Source: Entonaema liquescens
Taxonomy: Eukaryota > Ascomycota > Sordariomycetes > Xylariales > Xylariaceae
Assembly: GCA_902805475.1 (NCBI GenBank)
Contig: CADCSX010000001.1
Span: forward strand, 3,410,001 to 3,474,000
Reading direction: 5' to 3'
DNA length: 64,000 nt
Part shown: positions 21,849-34,705 of the stretch, piece by piece
Numbering within the stretch: position 1 is the first letter of the stretch
Layout: the number at the start of each line of letters is the position of its first letter
The notes under the pieces: model-generated
Databases searched by the model: none
Told to the model about the DNA's origin: nothing
What the model saw: the letters and a program-made list of their open reading frames with translations, nothing else
Program-made: the position numbers and the translations under genes

Positions 21849-23820
21849 ATGCCACTGTACCAGGAGCTCCCGAGTGATATTGACGCCGTGGATGTCATTA
21901 TTGCCGGAGGTTAGTTCATATTTACAATCCGTTGCTCCCTAAAAGGACTTGCTAATGATTTGGAATAGGTGGAACGGCTGGTTCTATTGTCGCATCTAGA
22001 ATTGCCGATGCTGATCCAGACCTGTCTGTGCTCCTGATCGAGCGAGGCGCCAACAATGAGGGAGATCCAACAATCAGTCACCCGGCTCTTTATATCATGC
22101 ACATCTTGCCTAATAGCACCAGAGTGCAATTCGTGAAAGCGAACAAGTCCACCGCTTTGGCTGACAGGGAGTCTGTGATACCTGTTGCTAGCGTACTTGG
22201 AGGAGGGTCTGCTGTCAATATGCTCATGTATAGCCGGGCTCAGAGGTCTGATCTAGACTCATGGAAGACGCCCGGATGGTCTACCGATGAGATACTGAAA
22301 TCAATGGAAAAGGTGCGTGGTAAATTCACGTCTATTATCGTATATCGTCTTCTAACTTGTGAAGCTCGAAACGTATCATGGCCAAGGTCCTAAGGAGCAA
22401 CATGGATTCGACGGCCCGGTCCATATCTCCGAGGGCACATTCCGCTCTTCAAGACTCCAGGGCGATTTCATTGATGCTATTACTAAGGTCGGCTGGAAAG
22501 AAGTCGAAGATCTGGCAAACGTTGATACTGGTTTCGGTACACAACGAGCGCTGAGTTACATCTCTCTCGATGGCAAGAGGCAGGATGCCGCGACGTGTTA
22601 TCTTCACCCCCGCTTACAGGATGGGAAGCACCCCAACTTGCATGTTCTTGTCGAATCAAAAGTCGCCAAGATCCTCTTTGACGGTAACAAGGCCTCGGGC
22701 GTTGTATACCAGCCAGCTCAGGGGTCAGCACCTCGTACCATTCAGGCTCGGAAGATGGTAGTCCTTTCTGGCGGGGCCCTTGGAACACCTCTGATACTCG
22801 AACGATCCGGGGTCGGCGACCCGGAAGTTCTGAAGAAGGCAGGTGTCAAGGTTGTTGCAAGTGTCCCAGGAGTTGGAATTGGGTACGAAGACCATATCAA
22901 TTCAACTGTGTCCTACAAGTCCAGTTTGGAGCAGTCAGAAACCTTGGACGGACTCGCCAACGGTGCATTTGACATTCCCGCCATGATGCAAAACAATGAT
23001 AAGATCCTAGGTTGGAATTGTTTGGACGCTACCTGTAAGATCCGGCCCAGCGATGCCGAGGTTGCTGCACTTGGGCCCGAATTTCAAAAGGCTTGGGATT
23101 CCGACTACAAGAACGAACCGACCAAGACCATGGCTATGATGACCCTTATTGCTGCGTAAGTTACTTACCTACATCTGTATCATACCCACGAAAGAAAGCT
23201 TTAACATATTAACCATGACTAGGAATTCAAATGACCCTTTCTCGGTTCCAAAGGGCCAATACTTCTCCACTTCGACCTTCCTCACTCACCCATTTTCCCA
23301 GGGACGTATACATATCACTGGCCCTGAACTAGATGATCCCATTGATTTTGACACGGGTTTCCTCGACGATGCCAATGATATTGACTTAAAGACTTCCCGG
23401 TGGGGTTATAAAAAGCAGCGAGAGGTTGCACGCCGTATGGATGTCTATCGGGGAGAAGTAGCCCCCTTTCACCCCCCTTTCCCCCCAGAGTCAAAAGCCG
23501 CTTGCGTTGACGTCGATGGTCCCTTGCCAGGCGAGGTAACTGACATCGAGTACACAGCCGAAGATGACGCGGTGATTGACCAATGGTTACGTGAGACTCT
23601 AGCTACCACATGGCATTCTCTCGGAACATGCAAGATGCTACCATTGGAGGAAAAGGGCGTGGTAGATGCAAATCTGGGTGTACACGGTCTGACTGGGCTC
23701 AAGATAGCGGACCTAAGCATTGCTCCCCGCAACATCAGTGCCCATACCAATAACATGGCATTGGCTATTGGTGAGAAGGCTGCCGAGATCTTTATCACGG
23801 AGTTAGGTTTGGGGAAATAA
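21849..23820 (+). CDS. GMC oxidoreductase (alcohol oxidase-like)
   Basis: FAD-dependent glucose-methanol-choline family enzyme, expected to oxidise an alcohol to an aldehyde or ketone with O2. Four exons, 21849-21909, 21969-22312, 22365-23155 and 23223-23820, give 597 aa with an intact frame. The dinucleotide-binding GGGTAG is at residues 20-25, LLIERG follows as the ribose-binding acidic residue, and the family signature is SVLGGGSAVNMLMYSRA. The proposed catalytic His530 lies in TWHSLGTCKM, and HTN (573-575) precedes MALAIGEKAAE. The overall character is closest to fungal alcohol (methanol) oxidases, but it lacks their peroxisomal C-terminus, ending GLGK. A tailoring oxidase role in the cluster is inferred from position beside the FSH hydrolase and the PKS. 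Confidence 0.9.
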
Positions 23821-24724
23821 ATTTGATCCCAGCCCAGTGAAAAAGGCCCATTTCTGAACATGCAGTGTTCTTAGCACAGGTAGTTCGTGTAGCTCATCTA
23901 TGGAATAAGTCAGACCACAATCTTTGATACTTCTATCGTTAAGCAATAAACTATAAAATTACCGCTGTACTCAATAAGCACGGACATATCATCCAGCGGG
24001 TAATAGTATGTTCTGCTCACCTGAGATTTAGATCATATGCACCTCGCTAGTATACTCTTCTTTCGTAATATGAATGCTTCGGTATCATTAGGATTGGAAC
24101 GGAGTAACGCTGTGGAACTGAAGGCTTTGGTGTTACAGAGAACTATTGATGCACTCTAACAGGTCTCTCGGCGTCGTAAGACCTCTGTTAGGTACACCGC
24201 TCCTGCGATTTAATTTAACGAGCGGACAACTCAACTATCGTTCACCAACGAGCCAAAAATATTTCCGGATAAGTTACAAGTCACGTTACATTAGATACCT
24301 TATACCCTGATATCTACCTGTTTACATTGGCCATCGTTTCGCAGAGCCTACATGTCGGCTCTGTTCGGCACGGGTTCCAAGACTTCAGCTAGCCAACCAA
24401 CCCAACCTGCATCAACCCCTGCTAAATTAATTTATTTAAGCAGTGTGTCCGAGACAATCACGTCGGCACACAATACATACACATGTACCTGATCCAACCG
24501 CGATATTTCTCATAGATGAATACCTACCCATCATCACAATTCGTGTACGGGTATGTGCATAGGTTCGGTACCTTGGGTACATACGAAGACTTAAGCCCAC
24601 CCCACGGCTTTTTCACCTACAGCTGTATTCGTAGGTGAAGCTCTGCTGGGTATTAGGTGTCAACTAGACAACTACATTAGATTTTTACAGGGCTTCTCTT
24701 TCACTAGGTAAATCGTTGTTAAAA
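23821..24724. other. Spacer upstream of the beta-propeller gene
   Basis: No gene seen. It includes several TACCTA/GGTACC words near 24520-24590 and presumably the promoter of the next gene. Confidence 0.45.
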
Positions 24725-25684
24725 ATGTCTAAAAAGCATCTCCATATTTTCGCCGTCGATATTGGCCTCAATACTCCTAACTTTATGGATGCTGCTGATG
24801 CAGGCCGCATTTTAGTCGGTAATCCAAACGAGGACTTAAATTTGAGAACGCTGATTAAACATCAGCATCTACCGGATGGCATCGATGTCGACTCACGAAC
24901 AGGCAGGATATACTGGGGCATCATGGGTATGCCTCACCTACCTAATGGAGCAGTGTATAGTTGTGCGCTGGATGGCACGGCAATCAAGACAATTCTTCCC
25001 CAAGGCTCTGTCCATACTCCCAAACAGCTTGTGATTGACGATGAAGCCTCCAAGCTGTATATTGCCGATAGGGAAGGGATGAAGATCGTTCGGTGTAATC
25101 TGGACGGCTCCCAGATGCAAGTCCTAGTTCGAACTGGCGACGCAAACAACTTGCAGGAGAAGATGGACTCAACTAGGTGGTGCGTTGGCGTTGCCATATC
25201 GCGCTCGACCGGAAAGATTTACTGGGCTCAAAAGGGACCACCAAAGGGTAACAGAGGTCGCATTTTCCGCGCCAACCTCAATTTTCTCCCCGGTCAAACA
25301 GCGGACAATCGGACAGACATCGAGTGCTTGCTTCAAGGCTTGCCAGAGCCTGTTAGTCTTTGTATAGACGAGGAAGAAAACACGCTGTATTGGACGGATC
25401 GCGGAGAATTACCTCTCGGAAATAGTATCAACCGATTATTTCTAGATACTGTGGTACCTGTTGAAGCCGGAAATGATGTAGTCAGCTGGCCTGTGAATGA
25501 TTACGAGTTGCTGGTGCGAAATCTCAACGAGGCTATTGGGATAGCACTAGATATAGAGAAACGACACATTTATGCTGCCGACCTTGGAGGCCATATATAT
25601 AGGGTTAATATGGATGGGGGCGAAAAGATGGTCTTTCACGAAAACGAGAGGTCATATGGTGGCATTACTTTAGTATATAGATGA
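24725..25684 (+). CDS. YWTD / SMP-30-like six-bladed beta-propeller protein
   Basis: Single exon, 319 aa from the ATG at 24725, intact. The sequence is a run of propeller blades resembling LDL-receptor YWTD repeats and SMP-30/gluconolactonase-like folds: GIDVDSRTGRIYWG, KLYIAD, VAISRSTGKIYWA, SLCIDEEENTLYWTD, ALDIEKRHIYAADLGGHIYRV. There is no signal peptide or membrane segment, so it should be cytosolic, unlike animal YWTD receptors. Members of the wider fold include lactonases and strictosidine-synthase-like enzymes, but I see no confident catalytic set. It sits between the GMC oxidase and the PKS on the same strand, so it may be an unassigned pathway enzyme (cyclase, lactonase or binding protein). 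Confidence 0.8.
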   Translation: MSKKHLHIFAVDIGLNTPNFMDAADAGRILVGNPNEDLNLRTLIKHQHLPDGIDVDSRTGRIYWGIMGMPHLPNGAVYSCALDGTAIKTILPQGSVHTPKQLVIDDEASKLYIADREGMKIVRCNLDGSQMQVLVRTGDANNLQEKMDSTRWCVGVAISRSTGKIYWAQKGPPKGNRGRIFRANLNFLPGQTADNRTDIECLLQGLPEPVSLCIDEEENTLYWTDRGELPLGNSINRLFLDTVVPVEAGNDVVSWPVNDYELLVRNLNEAIGIALDIEKRHIYAADLGGHIYRVNMDGGEKMVFHENERSYGGITLVYR

Positions 25685-26376
25685 ATGAGACTTATAGTCA
25701 GAGTCGGTTACGAGTCACTGGGATAAGGAGCTAGGTACTATGGCTGTCTGAATAATACACCTTTCTCTCTTTTTTTTTTTTTTTTTTTTGCTTTAACTAC
25801 CCTTCCTTTAAAGCACTATAGTTTCCATTATAGAGGCTCCCTGAGGCTGAGGTCATCCCATTAGATCAGCAGTCAGATAACCAAATCTTTCCCAATGTCA
25901 TTTTTTCATTATCAATTAGCACTCTGAAACTGCCACGCATAAGGCGTAAATACTAGTATCCGTCGTTTTTGCGATAGAAATGTATTATACTTCCTGCACT
26001 TGTTCCACTGCCGTAGGGGTACTGGAAAAGGCAAAGGGCACAAAGTATTGAATATCACTAAAAGCATAACAGACTGTAACTGGCTCCTTAACCCCTGTTT
26101 CGTCACACTCTTGGCTTCGGAGTTCAAAATAGGTACCTAAGCATGTACCGTAGGTGCATCCTAGAAGATATGCACCTAAAAGGAGAAAGCTAAGTCTTGT
26201 AGGGCGTTGAGCGTTAATACAGAGTTATTCTTATATTCAGAATGTTTGTTTAAACGGCATACAAATCCTAGCCCCCTTAGGTACATAAGATATATAATAC
26301 GCAGCCACTTTGCTCGAGAGAGGCTGATTTCGTCCACGGTATCCAAATAAAGGGAATTATTTATGAGACATCTAAT
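25685..26376. other. Spacer and PKS promoter region, with a 20-T tract
   Basis: Holds an uninterrupted run of 20 T at 25770-25789 after a pyrimidine-rich lead, then AT-rich sequence up to the PKS start. No gene recognised. The PKS promoter should lie in its right part. Confidence 0.5.
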
Positions 26377-29300
26377 ATGGCGGCTCATATTGACGAACTT
26401 GACGGCGATGGAAGTGACCCTATTGCAATATGCGGCTTTTCTATCAAGTTTCCCCAACAGGCAACATGCCCCGAGTCGTTTTGGCAAATGCTTCTCGACA
26501 AACGGTGCGCTACTACTGATTTCCCAAAGAGTCGTTTAGATTTACGAGGTTTCTGCCACCATGACAATAGGTCAAACACTGTACGTTATGATGAGCTTAT
26601 AGATTATACGTGGACTCAGACTAATAACTCCTAGATACCACTCAAAGGAGGCCATTTTATCCATGAGGATCTATCACTCTTTGATGCTGAATTCTTCTCA
26701 ATCTCCCCTGCAGAGGCTGCTGCCATGGACCCCATGCAGAGATGGCTTTTAGAAGTGACATATAGAGCGCTGGAAAATGGTACCTCCTGTTGCATTTTCC
26801 TAAGCTCGGGAGCACGAGAACTAACTTTCGTATATCAGCTGGACTTTCCATGGACCAGGTGTCGGGTAGTTCCACCGCCGTATATGCTGGCTCTTTCGGC
26901 TATGATTATATGATTCAGCTATATCGCGATGCGGAAGATCAGCCCAAATATGCAGCTGTCGGAGTTGGACTAAGTATGCTTGCCAATCGTCTAAGCTGGT
27001 TTTTCAACTTGCGTGGGCCGAGCATTGGCCTCGACACAGCCTGTTCGAGTGCTGCAACGGCTCTCGACGTCGCCTGTCAAGCACTGAGGAATAAATCCTG
27101 TAATATGGTATGTTTTTAATCAATATAGCGATGAGCTATATAGATACTCACTGTAATATTTCTGATGGTATTCCGTTTAGGCCCTTGTCGCTGGCTGTAG
27201 CTTGACGTTCTCGCCCGAAGCTTATACTGCTATGTCAAATTTAGATTTCCTTTCTCCTGATAGTCGATGTTATTCTTTTGATCATCGAGCCAATGGATAC
27301 TCCCGTGGCGAAGGAATTGCAGTTATAGTCCTAAAACGTCTATCGGATGCTATTCGGGATGGCAATATGATTCGGGCAGTCATCCGCTCAACAGCATCGA
27401 ATGAAGATGGTAGAACACCTGGAATAACACAGCCAAGTCGCACAGCACAGGAACAATTAATACGAGAAACATATCAGCGTTCAGGTCTAAGTATGCAGCA
27501 TACGCGTTACTTCGAAGCTCATGGGACAGGCACGCCCATAGGCGATCCCCGTGAAGCACAAGCTATTGGTTCTGCTTTCAGGGGCTACAGAAACCCAGAA
27601 GATCCATTATACGTGTCCGTATTCTTAATACAACGCTTCCCACAATCTGAATATGTCTAACTGACTATATAGAGGGGCTGTCAAATCAAATATTGGCCAT
27701 CTCGAAGGTGCGAGCGGCCTTGCAGGTATAATCAAGACAATTCTCATTTTGGAGAAGGGAATTATACCCCCCAACACCAATTTTGACAAGACAAATCCAA
27801 GAATCGACGAGGATTACTTACGCATTAAGGTATACTTTAAATTTACTACGGCAATTCCAGCGTCATTCTATTGAGATTATCTAACAACTGGTTACCACTA
27901 GTTTCCAAGGAAAGCTTACCCCTGGCCAACAACCGGGTTAAGGAGAGCCTCAGTGAACTCATTCGGATACGGGGGGGCGAACTCTCATATTGTACTTGAT
28001 GATGCGTACAGCTATCTACATCATCGATCCCTACCAGGGAGACATCGCACTTACTTCCCGACAACCTCCATTCCAGCTAGTATCACGGCCTCGACAATCC
28101 ATGGTACCCTTGAACCTAGCCTGACGCCAAAACTGATTGTCTGGTCGGCTGCTGACAAAAATGGTACATCTAGGATAGCAGACTCGTATAAAGATTATCA
28201 TGAGAAGACGCGTCAAAGCATAGGTCCGGAAGACTTTCTCGGAAATCTGGCCTTCACATTGGATAGCCATCGCAGCCATCTTCACTACAGATCATTTGCA
28301 CTACTCAAATCGACGGAGGATATTAGATCCCTTCGAAATAACATGTCAACCCCAGCGAAAGTCCGTTCTCAAATGCTTTCTATAGGGTATGTGTTTACGG
28401 GACAAGGCGCACAGTGGCATGCCATGGGAAGAGAGCTTATGCGCTATACTTCCTTCTACCACGACCTGTGCCATTCAAACAAGTTCCTCCAAATTCTGGG
28501 ATGCCAATGGAATGTTATCGGTAAGCCATAAATCCAAATGCTATGGTTTCCAATCTGTTGCTGGCTGTTAACCAAAAAGGTAGATGAGTTATCTAAGCCG
28601 CAAAAGGATTCTAATATCGACAACCCCGAGCTCAGTCAGACGCTCTGTACTGTGCTACAAGTAGCCATGGTAAACCTATTGTACAAATTTGGCATCCAGC
28701 CCTCCGCTGTTGTTGGCCATTCTTCTGGCGAAATAGCTGCAGCCTATGCCGGTGGGTATATCACATCCGAGTCTGCAATCAAGTTAGCATATCTCAGGGG
28801 TATATGTGCCAATGAGATTGCTCAAAAATCAGCGATTTCGGCTCCTGGTGCCATGCTTTCAGTTGGATTATCTGAGTCAAAGGTCATAGAATGCTGCCAG
28901 ACACTGGGTTACCCATTGGAGTCATGTGGTATCTCAATTGCATGTATCAATAGTCCTCATAATGTGACTCTCTCGGGCAAAGAGTGCATCATAAGCGACT
29001 TGCAAATGCACCTAGCCAAGAATGATATATTCGTACGGAAGCTACGCGTCAACGTAGCGTACCACTCCAAGCAGATGGAAGAGACCTCTGAGAGTTATAT
29101 CAAAATGATAGGAACTCTTGCGAAGCCGAATAAAGCAATGGTGGTACCTATGGTATCAACTGTCACTGGAGCTTTAGCCTTTTCCGATACCTTCAATGAA
29201 CCATCGTATTGGGCACGCAACATGATATCGACCGTACAATTTGTTAAGGCTGTGGAAACGATGTGCAAGCATACTCCGGCTAGCATTGTAAAGAAGATCG

Positions 29301-32300
29301 ATAGCAGTCATCGCTATACGCCTAGGGTAGATCATATCCTTGAAATTGGACCACATGCCGCACTAGAGGGTCCGATTCGTGACATATTGCGTGCAGGTTC
29401 ACGCAAAGATAGTGTCACGTATAGCTCCTTGCTACGACGGGGCCAGTCAGCTACCGAAACTATGCTTCGAGCTATGGGGGAGTTGTTCTCTATGGGATGG
29501 CCTGTCAATTTAAGAGCAGTTAATGAGCCTACAGGCACAACTATACGGTCCATGCTAGTTGATCTCCCGGCGTATCCATTCGACCACTCTCGTGGTTATT
29601 GGCACGAGAGCAGGCTAAGTCGGAGTTATAGATTCAGAGATCATCCACCCTCAGATCTACTAGGAGTCAGATCCAATGATTGGAACCCGGAGGAAGCACG
29701 CTGGCGTCATTTTCTCAAGCCATCTGAGATGCCATGGATTAATGAACATGTTATAAATGGCACGACTTTATACCCCGCAGCCGGGATGCTCGTGATGGCC
29801 ATTGAGGCAGCAAAGAGCCTATCTGATGAATCTCAGCTCATCAAATGCTATAACCTCCAAGATGTCCATTTCAAAGCTGCGATAGAAATAAAATCCAACA
29901 CAACATCGCTCGAGGTCCAAACCGTCCTCCGAAAAATGGATTCCGAGAAGAAGTACTTATCAAAGTATGAGTTTACTATCCGCACATACACTAGCGATGA
30001 GTGGGTACTCAACTGCAAAGGTCTGATTTCCGTGCATTTCCGAGAGGAGCTTGAAGATAATTGGGAAGCCGAAGTGATGGATTCACGTCGCAAACTCGCC
30101 GCCAAGCGGTACAAAGAGCTAGCAGCTCCCTGTGACGAAACGGTGGTATCTGCAGATATGTACAAATTTCTAGAGAATAGCGGCTTGTACTATGGACCGC
30201 GATTCCAAGCGTTGCAGAACCAACGCTTCAGTCAACGACACCACGCAACGGCCGATGTGACTATATTCAAAGCAACTGAAGACCAAGAGATAGCCACTAG
30301 ATGGTTTTCGCATGTAGTCCATCCCACTTCTTTGGATGCTATCTTGCAACTTTCCTTCACAGCACTATCTCTCGGGGGGTCTCAACAAATGGCTACAAGT
30401 GTACCGACTTACCTCAGTCACATGTGGATCGCACATGATGGGTTGAGTTGGCCGAAGAATGACAGAGCTGCAGCCGCTGTATCGATACCTTCAATATCAA
30501 AACGGGGCTTCACTTGCAACAGCATTGTTGTAGATTCGAACGACTCGGAGACGCCCAAGTTATGGTATGAAGGGTTTGAGATCACTAACATAACAGAAAC
30601 ACCATCTTCCAGTCTCATATTCCCCAACCCTAGACAATTCTATATGCAAATCGACAGCAAACCTTCTCTACATATGATGAAACCAGAGCAGACACGCCAT
30701 TTCCTAGAGAGTTTACATCGACCAGAACAATCAGCACCGACGTTATCCCAAGACCTCGAAAAGCTGGTTCTCGCCACTCTGTCCCATGTTATTGATCAAC
30801 AAGATTTGAACACGGCGAATTGTCAGAAGCAATGGCAAGCATGTTACCTAAACTGGGCACGTTATCATCTAGCCCGAGTACGCCGTCAACAGCCGATACG
30901 TTTCCAGGAATGTACAGGATCCCAGTCTCTTGAAGAAGCCCTACGCAGTGTCCAAAATGCGGGATCCGCTGGCCAAGTATATGCTTTGGTAGCACGTAAC
31001 CTTGAATCTATACTACTCGGTCTCACGAGCCCTCTTGAGCTCCTGCTGAAGTCGAACGAGCTGAAGAGGTTTTATAATGAATGGCTCGATTCAAAGTGTT
31101 CAGCTCAAGCTGCTACCTACGTGGAGCTTCTGGCTCACGAAAAGCCTGGAATGAACATTCTCGAAGTCGGCGGGGGTACTGGGGCTGGGACACGTTTGCT
31201 CGTGAATGCCCTGCGCAACACATCCAGCAACAGCCCATCATCCTTGCGATGCAGTAGGTACCACTTCACCGATATTTCCCCAACCATGTTGCCAGATATC
31301 CAACGAGAATTCGAACAGTTTTCAGCTCAGATGAAGTTCAGTGCATTAGACATGGAACGGGACCTTGCCGAGCAGGATATTGAAGAAGGCACGTATGATC
31401 TAATCGTAGCAATCAGCGTTCTTCATATTTCGTCAGCTCTCAAAAACACAATGAAGAATCTGCGCAAGGCTCTGAAGCCCGGAGGGAAGCTCATATTTCA
31501 AGAAGTTTTCGAGCCTACGGCTTGGACACTTGGATTCGTTTTCGGGCTCCTACCTGGGTGGTGGTATGGTGCTAAGGATAACCGAGAGTTGTCACCAAAC
31601 ATTGCCATTGACACCTGGGACTCAATGCTACAACAGACTGGATTTTCAGGCGTTGATATTTCTTTGCGCGATACTGAACAGTCTACAACGTCCGAATCTG
31701 GCTGGGTCATCTCTACCGCAGTCGAAGGATACCGTACGAATGGCATAGAAGCCCAGACTCATTCCAACATTGAAATGATCATCCTCATAGACCAAACCTC
31801 CCACATACAGAGGACTTTCGCCTCTTCACTTGAATCGTCAGCCGAAAACCTAGTTGGAATAAGCCCCCGAGTGGTTTCCTTAGAAACCTTCCAGCTTGCA
31901 AACGAAGAAGCCAAGCAAAGGTTTGTCGTTTCTCTTCTGGACTATGATGAAACCTCCCCATTCACCAGGAACATAGACCCGGCGTCCTGGGAGATCCTAA
32001 AATTGCTCTTCCGCGACTCTCATCGGGTCCTTTGGGTGTCCGCCGGCGGAGGAAAGTCTATGAATCCAGACTACGGCATATTTGATGGCCTAGCAAGGAC
32101 CTTGCGTTCCGAGAATTACGGGCTCCATCTCGTGACCGCATTTCTTGAGATGACAGGCGAGGAACAGAACAAGGTAGAGCATGTCATCAAAGTCTATGAA
32201 GAAATGATGACGAGAGACGCGAACAGCAACTATGAAGAAGAGTACATCGAAATCGACGGTATCTTACATACTCGGCGGCTTGTTGAGGCGGATTCGTTAA

Positions 32301-34705
32301 AGGTAGCATTGGATAAGAGACTCGTATCTCATCAAGCTCAAACGGAACAACTTAGAAGGCAAACACCGTTTTCTTTTTCGACAAACTCCGCTGTCCTTCA
32401 TGACACACCCCATTATATCGAATCTTCGGCTGAGGGAAATCTAGTACAAGACCCTAATGACGTCGAGGTCATGGTCAGAGCGGTCTGCCTCGATGCGAGA
32501 GACAGCGCTTTGGCATTGGGAATGGGGACGCGCAAGAGGAATATGGCACATTCTGTGTAGGGTTCGTCTTACAAGCCGGTTCTTCGTCTCGCTTCTGCCG
32601 CGGCGACCGTGTTTTCGTGAGACGTAAGGGCGTGTTTCGCTCCCACCTCCTGCTCAAGTCTACAGAGCTTACTATTCTTCCTCCCCAAATCACCTATCTT
32701 GAAACATGCTGGGCTTTCTCTCCAATGCTAGCCGCCTATCAAGCGCTGGAGAAGAGCTCATGTGACGTAGCTGATAGCTGTATACTAGTGGACCTTGGTG
32801 CGAGTACTGTTGGACAAGCGTCTATAGAGTTATTGAGAAATAGGGATGCTACGAAGCTTTGGGTCACCGCCGCAGACGCGGATGATGCTACCTGGATTTC
32901 ACAACACTTAGATATTCCCCGGCAACGCATAATACCACGAAGGTGGTTTGAGGATTACCCTATGCTGGTTTCGGAATGGAAAGGCAGGTTTGATCTTGTC
33001 TTGGCGATGGGCACGAATTCGATAGCACCTCGTCTGCTAAACTATGTCAGGCCTGGGGGTTGGTGCATTATGCTTCTCACCTCATGGGAACCACCGCAGG
33101 CGGCGTATCATGTACCTCCTAGCGTTTCTTTTTCGACTGTTCAGGTCGGTGGAGATCTTGTCGCAGAGAGAACTTTCGATCAAAAGCCGGTACAGCAGGT
33201 CTTAAGTCTTGCCGCTGAATGGGTTCGGAAGGGTGCGCGATACGACGTAAACACGTTCCCTGCCTCAAATGTTTCTGGCATTTTCAATCGGCTTAAGCAA
33301 ACAAAGGGTCGCGAGGCTATCGTTGTGGAATTCAATAACATGGACGTCATAGAGGTAAGGCCATGCGAGCACCTAATATCCTATCGATTGAACTCCTAGG
33401 AGACATTTTATGGAATCATTGTTTCCACATTTCAATATTTTAGTGCTGTGATTATTTGCTAATCTATGGTTGAAGGTCTATATAAAAAACCAACCCAGCT
33501 GCCAGTTGGATCCAATGGCAACTTATATGATCGCAGGAGGCCTAGGAGGGCTAGGGAGGTCGTTCACTCGTTGGTTAGTGAGTCGTGGCGCACGCTTCAT
33601 TATTTTACTCTCAAGGTCCGGTCCCAGAAGTCCCGAAGCCTTAAAGCTCTTGGCCGAGTGCGCAGAGCTCGGTGTACGCGTGGAAACGCCGTGCTGCGAT
33701 ATAAGCGACAAGATGACTTTGCGGTCAATCATAAATCTCTACTCCCAAAGCATGCCCCCTATTAAAGGTTGCATTCAGGCTACCATGGTTATGAGAGTGA
33801 GTCCACAGGAATATGTTAATACTTATTGTCGGCAGTGTGTTAATGGATAATTCTAGGAGAACATATTCCAGAAGCTTAGTTACAACGACTGGAAAGCCGC
33901 CATTGACCCGAAAGTGGCCGGTTCCTGGAACCTTCACCACGAGCTTCCCAAGGACATGCAGTTCTTTTTTCTGATATCATCCATGGCTGGTGTTATTGGG
34001 AGAACTTCATTAGCCGCGTACAACGCAGGAAATACATACATGGATGCTTTAGCGCACTACCGTATATCCCAAGGCCAGGCGGCAACATCTCTTGATCTGG
34101 GTCCGGTTGCTGACGAAGGGTATCTAACAATGCATAAAGATCGCATGTCTCTGTTCCAGAGTAGGATCGGAGTCGAGATGACATATACAAATGAAATCTA
34201 CGCTCTATTGGACGCTTATTGCCAGCCAAGCAATAACTTGTCAAAGGCCGGTATCTCGTGCCAAAGCATCGTGGGTATCAGGCCCCCATCCCACTGGAAA
34301 CATATGGATGATGTGTTCTTCACAATGACACAGCCCTTTTGGGGGCATATGCACCATATACCAATCCGGCTGCAGAGCGATAATGGTATACAGGCAGCCG
34401 GGCAGGGCCAGCAGAACAATATCAGCGAGAGGATGTCTTATGCTGCGTCATTAACTGACGTCGCGGACATTATTGGCGAAGCCCTCGCTAGTCGACTGTC
34501 AACTTTACTAGGTACCTCGGAGAACCGACTCGACCCAGAAAAGCCTTTGCACTCCTATGGAGTCGACTCCTTATCCGCCGTGGAATTGCGTAATTGGATA
34601 GCGAAGTCGTTTAGCGTGGATATGCCCCTATTCGACATCCTAGGCGATGTCACCCTTGGAGGTACGGCCATGTCTATTGCTCGTAAATGGAAGTCTCATC
34701 AGTGA
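26377..34705 (+). CDS. Highly reducing polyketide synthase, KS-AT-DH-MT-(degenerate ER)-KR-ACP, frame broken once
   Basis: Iterative type I PKS. Nine exons: 26377-26580, 26635-26779, 26839-27107, 27181-27614, 27673-27829, 27902-28520, 28584-33354, 33476-33796 and 33857-34705; about 2,589 aa. KS Cys185 is in DTACSS and His320 in EAHGTGT; NIGHLEGASG follows. AT Ser656 is in GHSSGE. DH has His998 (HVINGTTLYP) and Asp1194 (HPTSLDA). The MT SAM motif is LEVGGGTGAGT at 1469-1479. The ER-like region (about 1900-2190) retains CRGDRVF but has VDLGASTVGQA where an NADPH loop should be, so it looks inactive. KR shows AGGLGGLG and an active-site Tyr in SLAAYNAGN. ACP Ser2545 is in GVDSLSAVEL. No thioesterase or reductase end. 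A one-base deficit at the G run 32524-32527 breaks the frame in the ER-like region. Likely partners are the trans enoyl reductase and FSH hydrolase. Confidence 0.92.
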
